This document shows, one piece after another, positions 8,150 to 15,156 of a stretch of 17,767 bases of DNA. Positions within the stretch are counted from its first letter, which is position 1. Each line of letters starts with the position of its first letter. Below the pieces are notes generated by a model, which made no database searches, was not told where the DNA came from, and saw nothing but the letters and a program-made list of their open reading frames with translations. Where the stretch lies: positions 1 through 17,767 of the forward strand of contig DFDT01000124.1 of NCBI GenBank assembly GCA_002368865.1. Direction: 5' to 3'. The stretch is from Lachnospiraceae bacterium UBA3821. Lineage in GTDB: Bacteria > Bacillota > Clostridia > Lachnospirales > Lachnospiraceae. The position numbers were made by a program, and so were the translations under genes.

Positions 8150-9023
8150 GCTTTATCTCCTCTCTGTTCAGGGTAAACAGCATTGCTTTTTCATCCCCTG
8201 TTTCCGGAGTAAAACACCAATAAGAATGATAACAATTAAAATATGCCATCGTCGACATCCGCGTTTTATTGTCCTGACCCAAATGCAGCCACTGTATTCC
8301 CATCATCGCATGGATCGAGGATAAAGAGTTCAAGATATAGGCACCGTTTCCTGTCACAGCGCCTTTATCATTCAGAAAACCAGCCTGCACAAGTTCTTCG
8401 TACATCTTTGCAGAATCAGGTTTCCGCCGCGCCCCGGTAAACAGCTGCATAAACGGAATGACATGGCGATAATCCGTCCTTTGTGCAAACACATCCTTCG
8501 CTACCGCATTCAACGCACCGATCGGCTTATCATCAATATCAATAATCTTCTCGCCGGTAAGCATGCTGTTCAGATACATTCTGCGTTTCATCTCCGCCAC
8601 TCCGAGCACCGTCCAGACCGCATCTTCGGTACAGTTCATGATCAGGCGCGGTGCCTCCGGATCCCCCTCAGGCATCAGCATGCCCTCCGTAAACTCTGCG
8701 GCTGTGCCCTCCAACATGGTCAGATAGTCATTTTCCTCGCCTCTCAGCCTGACATAAGCATCCTGTTTGGAGCAGAAAACCTCCAGGATACGCAGCTCAC
8801 CGCGCGCCGACACACAAAATAAACGGGTACATACCAGGGGATCGGCGATCACCTGAACCGCTTCTTTCAGCCCTTCGGTCTGAAGCAGCGCCTGATCTGC
8901 CGCCACCTTAGTATCTGACTGAAACATGATCTTTGACAATGGATTTTGCTCCAACCGGTATGCCTCTGGCAGCCCGGCCAGCTGTCCCTGCTTTAAATTA
9001 ATATTTATCATCTTTTTCGCCAT
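8103..9023 (-). CDS. Unrecognised soluble protein within the ABC operon
   Basis: A 306-aa protein without signal peptide or membrane helix, so probably cytoplasmic. It reads as mixed alpha/beta: an N-terminal helical part (QLAGLPEAYRLEQNPLSK), a strand-rich middle (CTRLFCVSARGELRILEVFC...DAYVRLRG), a helix-rich part, and a C-terminal strand segment (TRMSTMAYFNCYHSYWCFTPE). I do not recognise the family and see no catalytic motif. ATG 9021-9023 is chosen, 16 bp after the preceding stop, with AGGTG upstream; extending to 9077 would overlap the previous coding region by 38 bp. Its 3' end overlaps the permease start by 47 bp. The location between a membrane protein and the permease suggests a cytoplasmic partner or regulator of the complex; this is inference. 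Confidence 0.72.
   Translation of the reverse strand: MAKKMININLKQGQLAGLPEAYRLEQNPLSKIMFQSDTKVAADQALLQTEGLKEAVQVIADPLVCTRLFCVSARGELRILEVFCSKQDAYVRLRGEENDYLTMLEGTAAEFTEGMLMPEGDPEAPRLIMNCTEDAVWTVLGVAEMKRRMYLNSMLTGEKIIDIDDKPIGALNAVAKDVFAQRTDYRHVIPFMQLFTGARRKPDSAKMYEELVQAGFLNDKGAVTGNGAYILNSLSSIHAMMGIQWLHLGQDNKTRMSTMAYFNCYHSYWCFTPETGDEKAMLFTLNREEIKHDLAEIYKINNLEKQ
8156..8161 (-). promoter_or_regulatory. Ribosome binding site of the permease inside the upstream gene
   Basis: AGGAGA on the minus strand lies 6 bases before ATG 8147-8149 and inside the 3' end of the 306-aa gene. It decides the permease start and makes the 47-bp overlap real rather than an annotation artefact. Translational coupling is likely. 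Confidence 0.8.
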
Positions 9024-9039
9024 CTCTTTCACCTGCCCC

Positions 9040-10977
9040 TTAAAATTCACCGTTAAGCCGCATCTGTCTTCTGACATTTCCGAGAGAGTTCTCCGCGTTC
9101 ATGACCGTACCGGTTGTACTGCTGTGATTCATGATATTGTTCACATCATTTGCGTAGTTGGCAAGTCCCTGACCCGCCTTTTGGGCAAGCGGGCTCTTAG
9201 CACCTGCATCATAAACCATAGACGTAACTTCACCTACAGTATTTCCGACAGTCTGGCTCATTCCAAAATGCACCAATGCGCCGCTTTCTCCATGAATGGT
9301 CTCATTAATGGCAGTACTAATGTTAATATCTTGTATTCCCAGCTTACCGGTGATGGCTCCCGATATCTTATCGGACACCACCATGTTCACATACGCCGAC
9401 CCGCCCTCTCTGGCAAACTGAGAAAACCGGGTTCCCCAGTTATTCGGATCAAGGTTTGGATTATTCGCATATTCATCAGCCATGTTGTATCCGGCCTGCG
9501 CAGGTATCAGTACCACTTCCGAAGAACCACCTGTAAGACCTGCCAGGGACATTCTTGCAATCTTGGTGCCGGCATTGTCCGCTCTCGCAAGATCCTCCAG
9601 CGTCTGCGCAGATGCCTCTCCCAGAGTTTCAAAGAATCCCGGAGGCTTCACCTGGGCATTGGGGTCTCCGCCGAGCTGTCCCGAGTTGCTGTCCTGCATC
9701 AGCTTTTTCACGCTTGCAACCTCATTCGCAGAAACCGTCTTTCCGTCCTTCAGATCCTGCTGCATCTGTTTTAGCTTATTCAGCGCAAACTCATCTGCCT
9801 TCGACGCTTCTCCGTTTGCCGCTTTATTTTCCAATACCTTCTGATATCCCTGGAGCTGCGACAACAACGTTCCCGTATCCCCGGAGACTGCCGGCCTGCC
9901 GGAGCTCTTAGAGCCCTTGGGCCATCCTCCGTTTTGCATCAGACCCTTGGCACTCCTGCCGGATTCTGACCAGCCATCGTCGTCCGCCAATGCCGTCAGC
10001 CGGTCCAGCCACAGGAAAAATCCAAACAGCGCCAGGAACCCTGCTGCCGTCGCCGCAATCTGCTTTTTCCCGGTTCCCGCGAAAGCCAACGAAACCACAG
10101 CCAAGACCACCGTTACAGCCAGTCTCGCATAAAAATTATAGTCGAACAAAACCCACAGAACCACATTGACCGCCGTATAGATTGCAAATCCTACCGCGAG
10201 GTAATAAAGCCACAGCATTCCGTCCGAATAAAACGGGTGATCCTTTCGACGGCCGTCGTGCAACTTCTTGTTGGACGCCTTGATGAAAAAGATCCCCTGA
10301 CCGATCTGGCTCTCCGCCCCCTGCCCAAAGGAGAAAAAGAACAGCAGCATAAATACAAATACCGCGAACGGATTTCGTATCAGAAAGCCTGCCACGCTGG
10401 CGCACAAAATACCTGTTCTGAGAAAAAGAGTATTCTTCTTCGCCGTATCCTGCGCCTCCCGTTCCTTCATGTAATGCTTCCTGAGGGGAAGCACACTAAA
10501 GAAATCCTTTACCGGTGCGAACGGCCCCCGCTGTAAAATACGGTAGATCAGCCTGGGAATCAGTAGTCCCAGCGCAAACGTAAGCGGTGCCACCAGTGTA
10601 CCCGTCATAAAGTCACCGGCCTTGTCAAAGGGAGAGACTCCTTTAAACGGCGTTCCCTCATAGACGCCTCCTCCTACCAGATAAGGCGCCAGATCACTCG
10701 CCCCCACAGTTCCCCGGCCGATCCACATGGTGTCATTCAGGATAGACCAAAAATAGACATTAAACAAAAACATCACCACATACACAATCACCATAGGGAT
10801 CAGCACCTGCGGCAGATGATGGATGAATGCCCCTGCCATGCCTTTAATGTAATTCCACACCAGCGCCGGAAAAGACCTGGGCGTTCCGTGATCTGCGCAA
10901 TAATCCTCCCATGTGGGATCAAGGAACCGGATATTCAGCTTCGCTTTTTTATTGTCTGCTTTGTTTTGTTCGGGCAT
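9040..10977 (-). CDS. Unrecognised polytopic membrane protein with large soluble C-terminal half
   Basis: A 645-aa protein I cannot assign to a family. Residues 1-57 are hydrophilic, including NIRFLDPTWEDYCADHGTPRSF. About seven membrane helices follow, at roughly 58-78, 126-146, 186-200, 203-219, 254-278, 284-300 and 308-326. Residues 330-645 are soluble: a Gly/Ser-rich part, a helical part (QGYQKVLENKA...EFALNKLKQMQQDLKDG), then a Gly/Ala/Asn-rich domain from about 450 with GGSSEVVLIPAQAGYN and NPNLDPNNWGTRFSQFA. No ABC permease loop, protease or kinase motif is seen. ATG 10975-10977 has a strong GAGGAGGG 8 bases upstream; the in-frame ATG at 11001 lies before that ribosome site. It sits between the binding protein and the permease genes, which suggests a part in the same complex. 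Confidence 0.75.
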   Translation of the reverse strand: MPEQNKADNKKAKLNIRFLDPTWEDYCADHGTPRSFPALVWNYIKGMAGAFIHHLPQVLIPMVIVYVVMFLFNVYFWSILNDTMWIGRGTVGASDLAPYLVGGGVYEGTPFKGVSPFDKAGDFMTGTLVAPLTFALGLLIPRLIYRILQRGPFAPVKDFFSVLPLRKHYMKEREAQDTAKKNTLFLRTGILCASVAGFLIRNPFAVFVFMLLFFFSFGQGAESQIGQGIFFIKASNKKLHDGRRKDHPFYSDGMLWLYYLAVGFAIYTAVNVVLWVLFDYNFYARLAVTVVLAVVSLAFAGTGKKQIAATAAGFLALFGFFLWLDRLTALADDDGWSESGRSAKGLMQNGGWPKGSKSSGRPAVSGDTGTLLSQLQGYQKVLENKAANGEASKADEFALNKLKQMQQDLKDGKTVSANEVASVKKLMQDSNSGQLGGDPNAQVKPPGFFETLGEASAQTLEDLARADNAGTKIARMSLAGLTGGSSEVVLIPAQAGYNMADEYANNPNLDPNNWGTRFSQFAREGGSAYVNMVVSDKISGAITGKLGIQDINISTAINETIHGESGALVHFGMSQTVGNTVGEVTSMVYDAGAKSPLAQKAGQGLANYANDVNNIMNHSSTTGTVMNAENSLGNVRRQMRLNGEF

Positions 10978-11015
10978 ACTGCTTTCCCTCCTCATGATCA
11001 AACGTGTTCAATCAA

Positions 11016-12104
11016 CTATTTTGTGGCAAAAATCTCCTGCATATCCTTGCTGGCAGTTTCCAGCATATCATAAACTTCCGTCAGGTTTACGTTCATACCC
11101 TTCACTTTCAATCCCTCCACATCCGCATTCGGACGAATCGACAAATCAAAGAATCCCATCTCGATCAGCTCCTTCTCACGATCCAGCGAAATCACATAAT
11201 CGATAAAGACTTTCGCGTTCTCCTCGTCGGGAGCACCCTTGATCATTGCCGCGGTGTTCGGTGTGATCAGGTTTCCAATCTCACCATCCCCCTGATCCGT
11301 AAAGCACATTGTCACATGAGCACCGTCCTCTATGGCTTCCTTCGCATCATCCGTATCTGTATAGCCGACCTTGACCTGTCCTGCCGCCGCCATATCCTTC
11401 GTCACGGAATTGCCGTCCACCACCTGTACGCCGTTATCCTTCAATGTCTGGAAAAATTCTTTTCCCTTGTCCGCGCCCAATGCCGCGTACAGAGCTGCCG
11501 CCTGTGTGCGGGTGGTGCCGAACATCGGATATGCAATCGCAATCTGGTCTGCGGCATATTTACCGTTTGTCAGATCATAAATGGATGTGGGATAGTCCTT
11601 CGCCTCCACCAGATCCGTATTGACTAACAATACTCTGGCTCTTCCGCCGAAAGCAGTCCAATAACCCTCCGGATCCTTATAGGCATCCGGAATATCCGCA
11701 GCCTCCGGTGATATATACGGCTGCAGAACGCCCTGCCTCTGCAGTTCGATGGTCTGTGCAAACTCGTTGTTCCAGAACACATCGCACACGGGATTTTCCT
11801 TTTCGGACAGAATCTTATTCGTCAATCCCGTGGTTTTATTCGCCTCCAGATCATACACCGGTTTCACCTTGATGCCGGTATCCTTTTCAAACTGTTCAAA
11901 TATCTTCTCAGAAAACACCTGATCAACCGCTGTATAAACGACAACCTCTCCCTTTCCTGCAGTTCCCGCTCCTGTTTTCGAACTTCCCGAAACACTGCCC
12001 GCGCTGCCTGTACTGCTGTTACCGCTCTCCTGTCCGCTGCATGCCGCTAACGACATAGCCAAAACACCTGCTGCCAATGTCAGCAAAATACCTCTACGCT
12101 TCAT
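11016..12104 (-). CDS. Lipoprotein solute-binding protein of the ferric/FbpA-like ABC class
   Basis: A 362-aa substrate-binding lipoprotein, expected to be anchored outside the membrane and to feed the permease and ATPase of this operon. The signal peptide has MKRR, a hydrophobic core and lipobox LAAC with C22 as the lipidated residue. A Ser/Gly-rich linker runs to about residue 52. The mature domain begins EVVVYTAVDQVFSEKIFEQFEKDTGIKV and contains CDVFWNNEF, RARVLLVNTDL and YPMFGTTRTQAAALYAALG, matching class-I iron-type binding proteins. The place where FbpA proteins usually carry the iron-binding tyrosine pair reads GYTDTDDA (247-254), so ferric iron cannot be assumed. An AAAGGA lies 9 bases before the ATG. 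It is the first gene of the operon, under the promoter at 12162-12190, and is followed by a 38-bp gap. Confidence 0.9.
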   Translation of the reverse strand: MKRRGILLTLAAGVLAMSLAACSGQESGNSSTGSAGSVSGSSKTGAGTAGKGEVVVYTAVDQVFSEKIFEQFEKDTGIKVKPVYDLEANKTTGLTNKILSEKENPVCDVFWNNEFAQTIELQRQGVLQPYISPEAADIPDAYKDPEGYWTAFGGRARVLLVNTDLVEAKDYPTSIYDLTNGKYAADQIAIAYPMFGTTRTQAAALYAALGADKGKEFFQTLKDNGVQVVDGNSVTKDMAAAGQVKVGYTDTDDAKEAIEDGAHVTMCFTDQGDGEIGNLITPNTAAMIKGAPDEENAKVFIDYVISLDREKELIEMGFFDLSIRPNADVEGLKVKGMNVNLTEVYDMLETASKDMQEIFATK

Positions 12105-12130
12105 TTTTCTTTTTCCTTTCCGCCTGCATT

Positions 12131-12152
12131 ATCAGCGTATGTATACACTGAT
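12131..12152 (-). promoter_or_regulatory. 22-bp imperfect dyad at the start of the leader, candidate operator
   Basis: An inverted repeat with outer arms ATCAG and CTGAT and inner arms GTAT and ATAC; 18 of 22 positions are symmetric. It starts about 3 bases downstream of the predicted transcription start. That position suits a repressor operator, or a hairpin at the 5' end of the mRNA. It shares the GTGTATA string with the upstream direct repeats. Confidence 0.45.
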
Positions 12153-12161
12153 TCATGTTAA

Positions 12162-12190
12162 ATAATAGCATTTTGTGCACGGAATGTCTA
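12162..12190 (-). promoter_or_regulatory. Sigma-A type promoter of the ABC/TPR operon
   Basis: On the minus strand, a -35 TAGACA (12185-12190) and a -10 TATTAT (12162-12167) are separated by exactly 17 bases; each has one mismatch to consensus. Predicted transcription start is near 12155, giving a leader of about 50 bases before the lipoprotein gene. It lies just downstream of the terminator of the previous block, as expected for a new transcription unit. Confidence 0.75.
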
Positions 12191-12192
12191 TA

Positions 12193-12222
12193 TCGCATTT
12201 ACACCATATGTCGCATATACAC
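12193..12222 (-). promoter_or_regulatory. Paired direct repeats upstream of the -35 box, candidate activator site
   Basis: Two copies of GTGTAWATGCGA, differing at one base, lie at 12211-12222 and 12193-12204, 18 bp apart. The nearer copy ends 2 bp from the -35 box of the promoter at 12162-12190. Tandem direct repeats in this position often bind a response regulator or other activator. The repeats are seen; the regulatory role is inferred. Confidence 0.45.
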
Positions 12223-12235
12223 GCTTTTTTTGCGC

Positions 12236-12289
12236 AAAAAAGTCCCGAATCTCATACATGGGTTCTACCACAGCTCGGATTCGGGACTT
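12236..12289 (-). terminator. Rho-independent terminator ending the upstream block
   Basis: A perfect 12-bp stem (plus-strand arms AAGTCCCGAATC at 12240-12251 and GATTCGGGACTT at 12278-12289) encloses a 26-base loop. On the minus strand the stem is followed by a run of T, giving six T in a row with the arm end. It lies 23 bp after the stop of the coiled-coil gene. On the plus strand the stem lacks a good T tract and there is no gene to terminate, so the minus orientation is chosen. Confidence 0.9.
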
Positions 12290-12312
12290 ATGCTTTTTAT
12301 GCTATATATGTA

Positions 12313-12801
12313 TTACTCTGTCGCATCCTCCGCAGCCTCTTCCACTGCTGCCTCCACAGTCTCTGCTGCACTCTCAGCCGCTGCCTCTGCTGCCTTCGCC
12401 GCCGCTGCTGCCTCTGCCTCAGCCGCCTTCGCCGCCGCCTTCTCTGCAGCCAACTGCGCAGCCGCTGCCTTACGAGCCTTCTCTTCCTCCTGCAGTTTCG
12501 CATTTGCGTCAGCCGTAGCCTGCTTCAGATCCTCAATGTCCTTATTATACTGCTCGATACTTGCCTTCAGCTCATTTACCTTCTCCATAAGCTCAGGGAA
12601 ATTCTCAGCCACCCAGTCCGTTCTCTCCTCGAACATTTTCTCGCCCAGTTCTGCGTATACCACACGAATGCTGCCCTCTGCCGTGGAAATCTTACCCTTC
12701 AGAGAAGAAACACCGCTCATCTCCTTTGCCTTGTTCGCTGCCTCCTGGCTCTTGCTGGAAATTGCGCTTCCCACTCCGCTTAATTTGTCGAAAAAGCCCA
12801 T
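12313..12801 (-). CDS. Small coiled-coil protein with Ala/Glu-rich C-terminal tail
   Basis: A 162-aa soluble protein of unknown function. The N terminus MGFFDKLSGVGSAISSKSQ, followed by a KAKEM...LKGKISTAEGSIRVVYAELGEKMFEE segment, resembles small Clostridia proteins that usually end in a zinc ribbon. Residues 65-110 form a predicted coiled coil (PELMEKVNELKASIEQYNKDIEDLK). Residues 110-162 are almost wholly Ala, Glu and Lys and contain no cysteine pair, so the zinc ribbon is absent. ATG 12799-12801 is chosen because AAGGAGGG lies 7 bases upstream; the ATG 6 bases earlier is too close to it. The gene is the last before the terminator at 12236-12289. No role can be assigned. Confidence 0.8.
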   Translation of the reverse strand: MGFFDKLSGVGSAISSKSQEAANKAKEMSGVSSLKGKISTAEGSIRVVYAELGEKMFEERTDWVAENFPELMEKVNELKASIEQYNKDIEDLKQATADANAKLQEEEKARKAAAAQLAAEKAAAKAAEAEAAAAAKAAEAAAESAAETVEAAVEEAAEDATE

Positions 12802-12826
12802 TGTCATACCCTCCTTATAAACGCTC

Positions 12827-12842
12827 ACAGACTTTTGTCTGT
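12827..12842 (-). other. Small hairpin in the leader of the coiled-coil gene
   Basis: A perfect 6-bp inverted repeat (ACAGAC and GTCTGT around a 4-base loop) lies 25 bp before the start codon at 12801, in the 102-bp gap after the channel gene. It has no T tract and is not a terminator. It could be a processing or stability element. No convincing promoter is visible in this gap. Confidence 0.35.
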
Positions 12843-12903
12843 CGATTTTCACTTCCCTATCAATGTATCACATTTTGAACAAAAATGATAGAGTTTTTGT
12901 GCA

Positions 12904-13980
12904 TCATTTCCCTTCATGAACCACAATCTGATTGAACGGGATTTCTATGCCGTTTTTGTCAAAATAAATTTTAATCTCACGATTCAAAAGACGCGGTGCG
13001 GAAAATACATTATTTTCCTCCACAGTCGCCACAAATTTCAACACCACTCCGCTCTCGCCAAGCTCCTGCACGCCTACATAGCGGGGAGTTTCCATAAACA
13101 CCTCCGGATACTTCGCCTGAATTTCAGGCAGCATTTTGCCGATTGCCTCCTCCACCTGCTCCAGATCGGCCTCATAAGAAATGCTGACCGTTGTGACCGC
13201 GACACTCTTATTGGTGGAACGATTCAGTATATTGCGCAGATCAGAATTGTTGATGATCTTGATATTGTTCCCCATATCCCGGATCGCTGTGGTGCGGATA
13301 CCGATCGACTCCACTGTCCCGCGGAAATCATTCACCTCGATGATGTCTCCCACATTGAACTGATCCTCAAACACGAGGAATATACCCGTCACCAAATCTT
13401 CCACCAGACTCTGCGCACCGAAACCGATGATCAACGCCACAATCCCTACACTGGCAAAGATTGTGCTCACATTCACTCCCATAGCCGATATACACCAGAA
13501 GAAAGCAACCAATGTGGTGACATAACTGATCGCACTGCGCAAGAGGGTCACTGCGCTGCGCCCTTTGGGACTTTTCGCATGAATGTGTTCCAGGATGAAT
13601 TGTATGATCGTGGTCACAAGGATCATCAACAAGATGATCGCAATGATCCGAAACGCCGTAATCCAATTCAGCGAAAAGGTTTCCGCGATCTTTCCCACAT
13701 CGCCGAATATCCCCACCCAGGTTTCCTTCACCGACTCCTTTGTCTCCGCAGAAAGGAAAGGCAATAGCGAAGGATTGGTGACTATGAGGAAAAGTACCAG
13801 GATAACTGCCCATCCCACAATTTTACCGACCCTCACTTTTTGGAACTCAGCCACCGCTGTTCTCCGAAAAGCCTCATTCCGCTTTTCCCGCTCTGCTGCC
13901 TGCGCAGCCGCTTTCGCAGCCTTAGCCTCCTCGCCGGTTTTCCCGACCGTTTCCTGCACTGTTTTCTTATTTTCTTCCAT
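12904..13980 (-). CDS. MscS-family mechanosensitive ion channel
   Basis: A 358-aa small-conductance mechanosensitive channel that would open under membrane tension and release solutes during osmotic downshock. Residues 1-50 are an Ala/Lys/Glu-rich, probably helical cytoplasmic tail. Membrane helices are at about 52-76, 106-131 and 150-170, followed by the pore helix 172-203 (TIFASVGIVALIIGFGAQSLVEDLVTGIF). The MscS beta domain follows, with EDQFNVGDIIEVNDFRGTVESIGIRTT and an I-IN-NS-DLRN segment, then the alpha/beta C-terminal domain. The start ATG 13978-13980 has an AGGAGG upstream and a closer AAGGA. It lies 41 bp after the preceding gene with no terminator between them. Family assignment is firm. 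The long charged N-terminal tail is more than the minimal channel needs. Confidence 0.95.
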   Translation of the reverse strand: MEENKKTVQETVGKTGEEAKAAKAAAQAAEREKRNEAFRRTAVAEFQKVRVGKIVGWAVILVLFLIVTNPSLLPFLSAETKESVKETWVGIFGDVGKIAETFSLNWITAFRIIAIILLMILVTTIIQFILEHIHAKSPKGRSAVTLLRSAISYVTTLVAFFWCISAMGVNVSTIFASVGIVALIIGFGAQSLVEDLVTGIFLVFEDQFNVGDIIEVNDFRGTVESIGIRTTAIRDMGNNIKIINNSDLRNILNRSTNKSVAVTTVSISYEADLEQVEEAIGKMLPEIQAKYPEVFMETPRYVGVQELGESGVVLKFVATVEENNVFSAPRLLNREIKIYFDKNGIEIPFNQIVVHEGK

Positions 13981-14021
13981 CTCTTATCCTTACCTCCTAC
14001 TATATATTTGCGATATACCAC

Positions 14022-15155
14022 TTAATTCCCTGCCGGCGCGAATACTACATGCGTCACATCATCCCTGCTCACCCCGGTGGTCAGGCTGAAATTCTTTAAA
14101 ACTGTTCCGTCCTCCCCGACATTCTCGATCGCTTCGCTTCTCGTAATCCCGTCGCGGATCTGCAGCGGCTCCAGATAATAGATTCCCTTTTCCGCCGTCG
14201 TGTCAAAAACATGGATCGCATACATACTGCCCGTGACATCCAGCGTCACACCGCTGTCAATCATAATGCATCCGTCCCCTCCCCCTGCCGACAAGTAAAT
14301 ACCTGTTGCAGAATATCCTCTCGGATCGGATACTTCCAGGCTCCCGTCACCTGTGATCGTAAGCGCAGCCGCATATGCTTCGTCAAAATAATCGCTGGCA
14401 TCCACATAAATGGAGTCCAGATGATTCTCCCCGATCAATCGGATGGTAAAACCGTTTCCCATCCGGGTCGCATACAGATCACCCTCAAAATAACAGTTCT
14501 CCAGTGTCAGCGTATTGGTTGCCGCGTCATAGGACGCCCCCGGAACTCCTCTGTCAATGCGGAATTCAGCAAACTTACCGACATAATACGGATAAGAATA
14601 ATCTTCATTGGGCGTATACTGATAAGTCTGTCCGTTCTCATCCACCCGCTCTTCATGGCGTTTTTCCAACAGCACGCTCTGCGTCGAACCGCTCGGCATC
14701 AGATTCGACAGAACCGGGAATGCCGTATCCGCATGCTCACCCGATAACTGCTCCTCTTCCTTCACAGAATTGTCCACCGCCGGTTCTGTGACTTCCGTCG
14801 GTTTTTCAGTTACGGGCTGCTCTGCTGGTTTCTCAGGCTCCTTCTCAGTTGTCTCCTCTGTCTCGGTCTCCTGCGTTTCCGCAGCTATCGCATCTGTTTC
14901 CTGCAGAAAATCCAGCTCAAACACATTCAGCAATAGCAAAATTGCCAGCACAGAACTCACAAACTTCAGATACAGATCCTGCCTGCGCTTTTTCCGCCTA
15001 AGATATACAGAAATAGATTCTTTCCTGCCCGCTCCATACTCATCTTTACCGGCTTCATATTCCTCCACCGGTTCCTCAAATTCAGGCGGGAGCGGATATT
15101 CTTTTTCCGAGAATTGTTTCGATAATTGTTTCGATAATTGTTTTTTTGTTTTCAT
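14022..15155 (-). CDS. Membrane-anchored surface protein with acidic linker and beta-rich repeat domain
   Basis: A 377-aa protein of unknown function. Residues 1-62 are a charged cytoplasmic segment opening with a repeated KQLS unit and ending in RRKKRR. Residues 63-83 form one membrane helix, so the remainder is probably outside the cell. Residues 84-140 are a Glu/Thr/Pro-rich linker. From about 195 to 330 come short beta-type repeats (NTLTLENCYFEGD, GFTIRLIGENHLDSIYV, AALTITGDGSLEVSD, IMIDSGVTLDVTG), a pattern seen in beta-helix or carbohydrate-binding-like surface domains of Clostridia. The start is ATG 15153-15155, one base after the preceding stop, with only a weak GGCGGG ribosome site; translational coupling is likely. 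An upstream in-frame extension to 15239 would overlap the preceding gene and is rejected. The fold is inferred from repeat pattern; no catalytic residues are recognised. Confidence 0.72.
   Translation of the reverse strand: MKTKKQLSKQLSKQFSEKEYPLPPEFEEPVEEYEAGKDEYGAGRKESISVYLRRKKRRQDLYLKFVSSVLAILLLLNVFELDFLQETDAIAAETQETETEETTEKEPEKPAEQPVTEKPTEVTEPAVDNSVKEEEQLSGEHADTAFPVLSNLMPSGSTQSVLLEKRHEERVDENGQTYQYTPNEDYSYPYYVGKFAEFRIDRGVPGASYDAATNTLTLENCYFEGDLYATRMGNGFTIRLIGENHLDSIYVDASDYFDEAYAAALTITGDGSLEVSDPRGYSATGIYLSAGGGDGCIMIDSGVTLDVTGSMYAIHVFDTTAEKGIYYLEPLQIRDGITRSEAIENVGEDGTVLKNFSLTTGVSRDDVTHVVFAPAGN
15112..15143 (-). repeat. 12-bp in-frame tandem repeat in the 5' end of the surface-protein gene
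   Basis: Two perfect copies of a 12-bp unit (plus-strand AATTGTTTCGAT, at 15112-15123 and 15124-15135), followed by a partial third at 15136-15143. They encode the repeating residues KQLS at the N terminus. The unit is a multiple of three, so copy-number change would alter tail length without a frameshift. Confidence 0.85.
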
Positions 15156-15156
15156 A

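Noticed and set aside
8103..9023. 306-aa protein as an EspG-like type VII secretion chaperone
   Set aside because: Only size and a mixed alpha/beta feel suggested it; no WXG100, EccC or other ESX component is present in the window.
8926..9774. 282-codon plus-strand open frame across the junction of the 645-aa and 306-aa genes
   Set aside because: Covers parts of two supported minus genes, has no ribosome site of note and no recognisable domain.
5929..12104. Naming the ABC genes fbpA, fbpB and fbpC with ferric iron as substrate
   Set aside because: The class fits, but the tyrosine pair is missing, the ATPase is short and the extra genes are atypical, so substrate-specific names are not justified.
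12226..12241. Perfect palindrome of six T, GCGC and six A as an operator
   Set aside because: Its A run is the plus-strand image of the terminator T tract, which explains half of it; there is no separate evidence for a binding site.
12916..13767. 283-codon plus-strand open frame opposite the MscS gene
   Set aside because: The opposite strand encodes a clear MscS channel; the plus product is His/Arg/Asp-rich and featureless.
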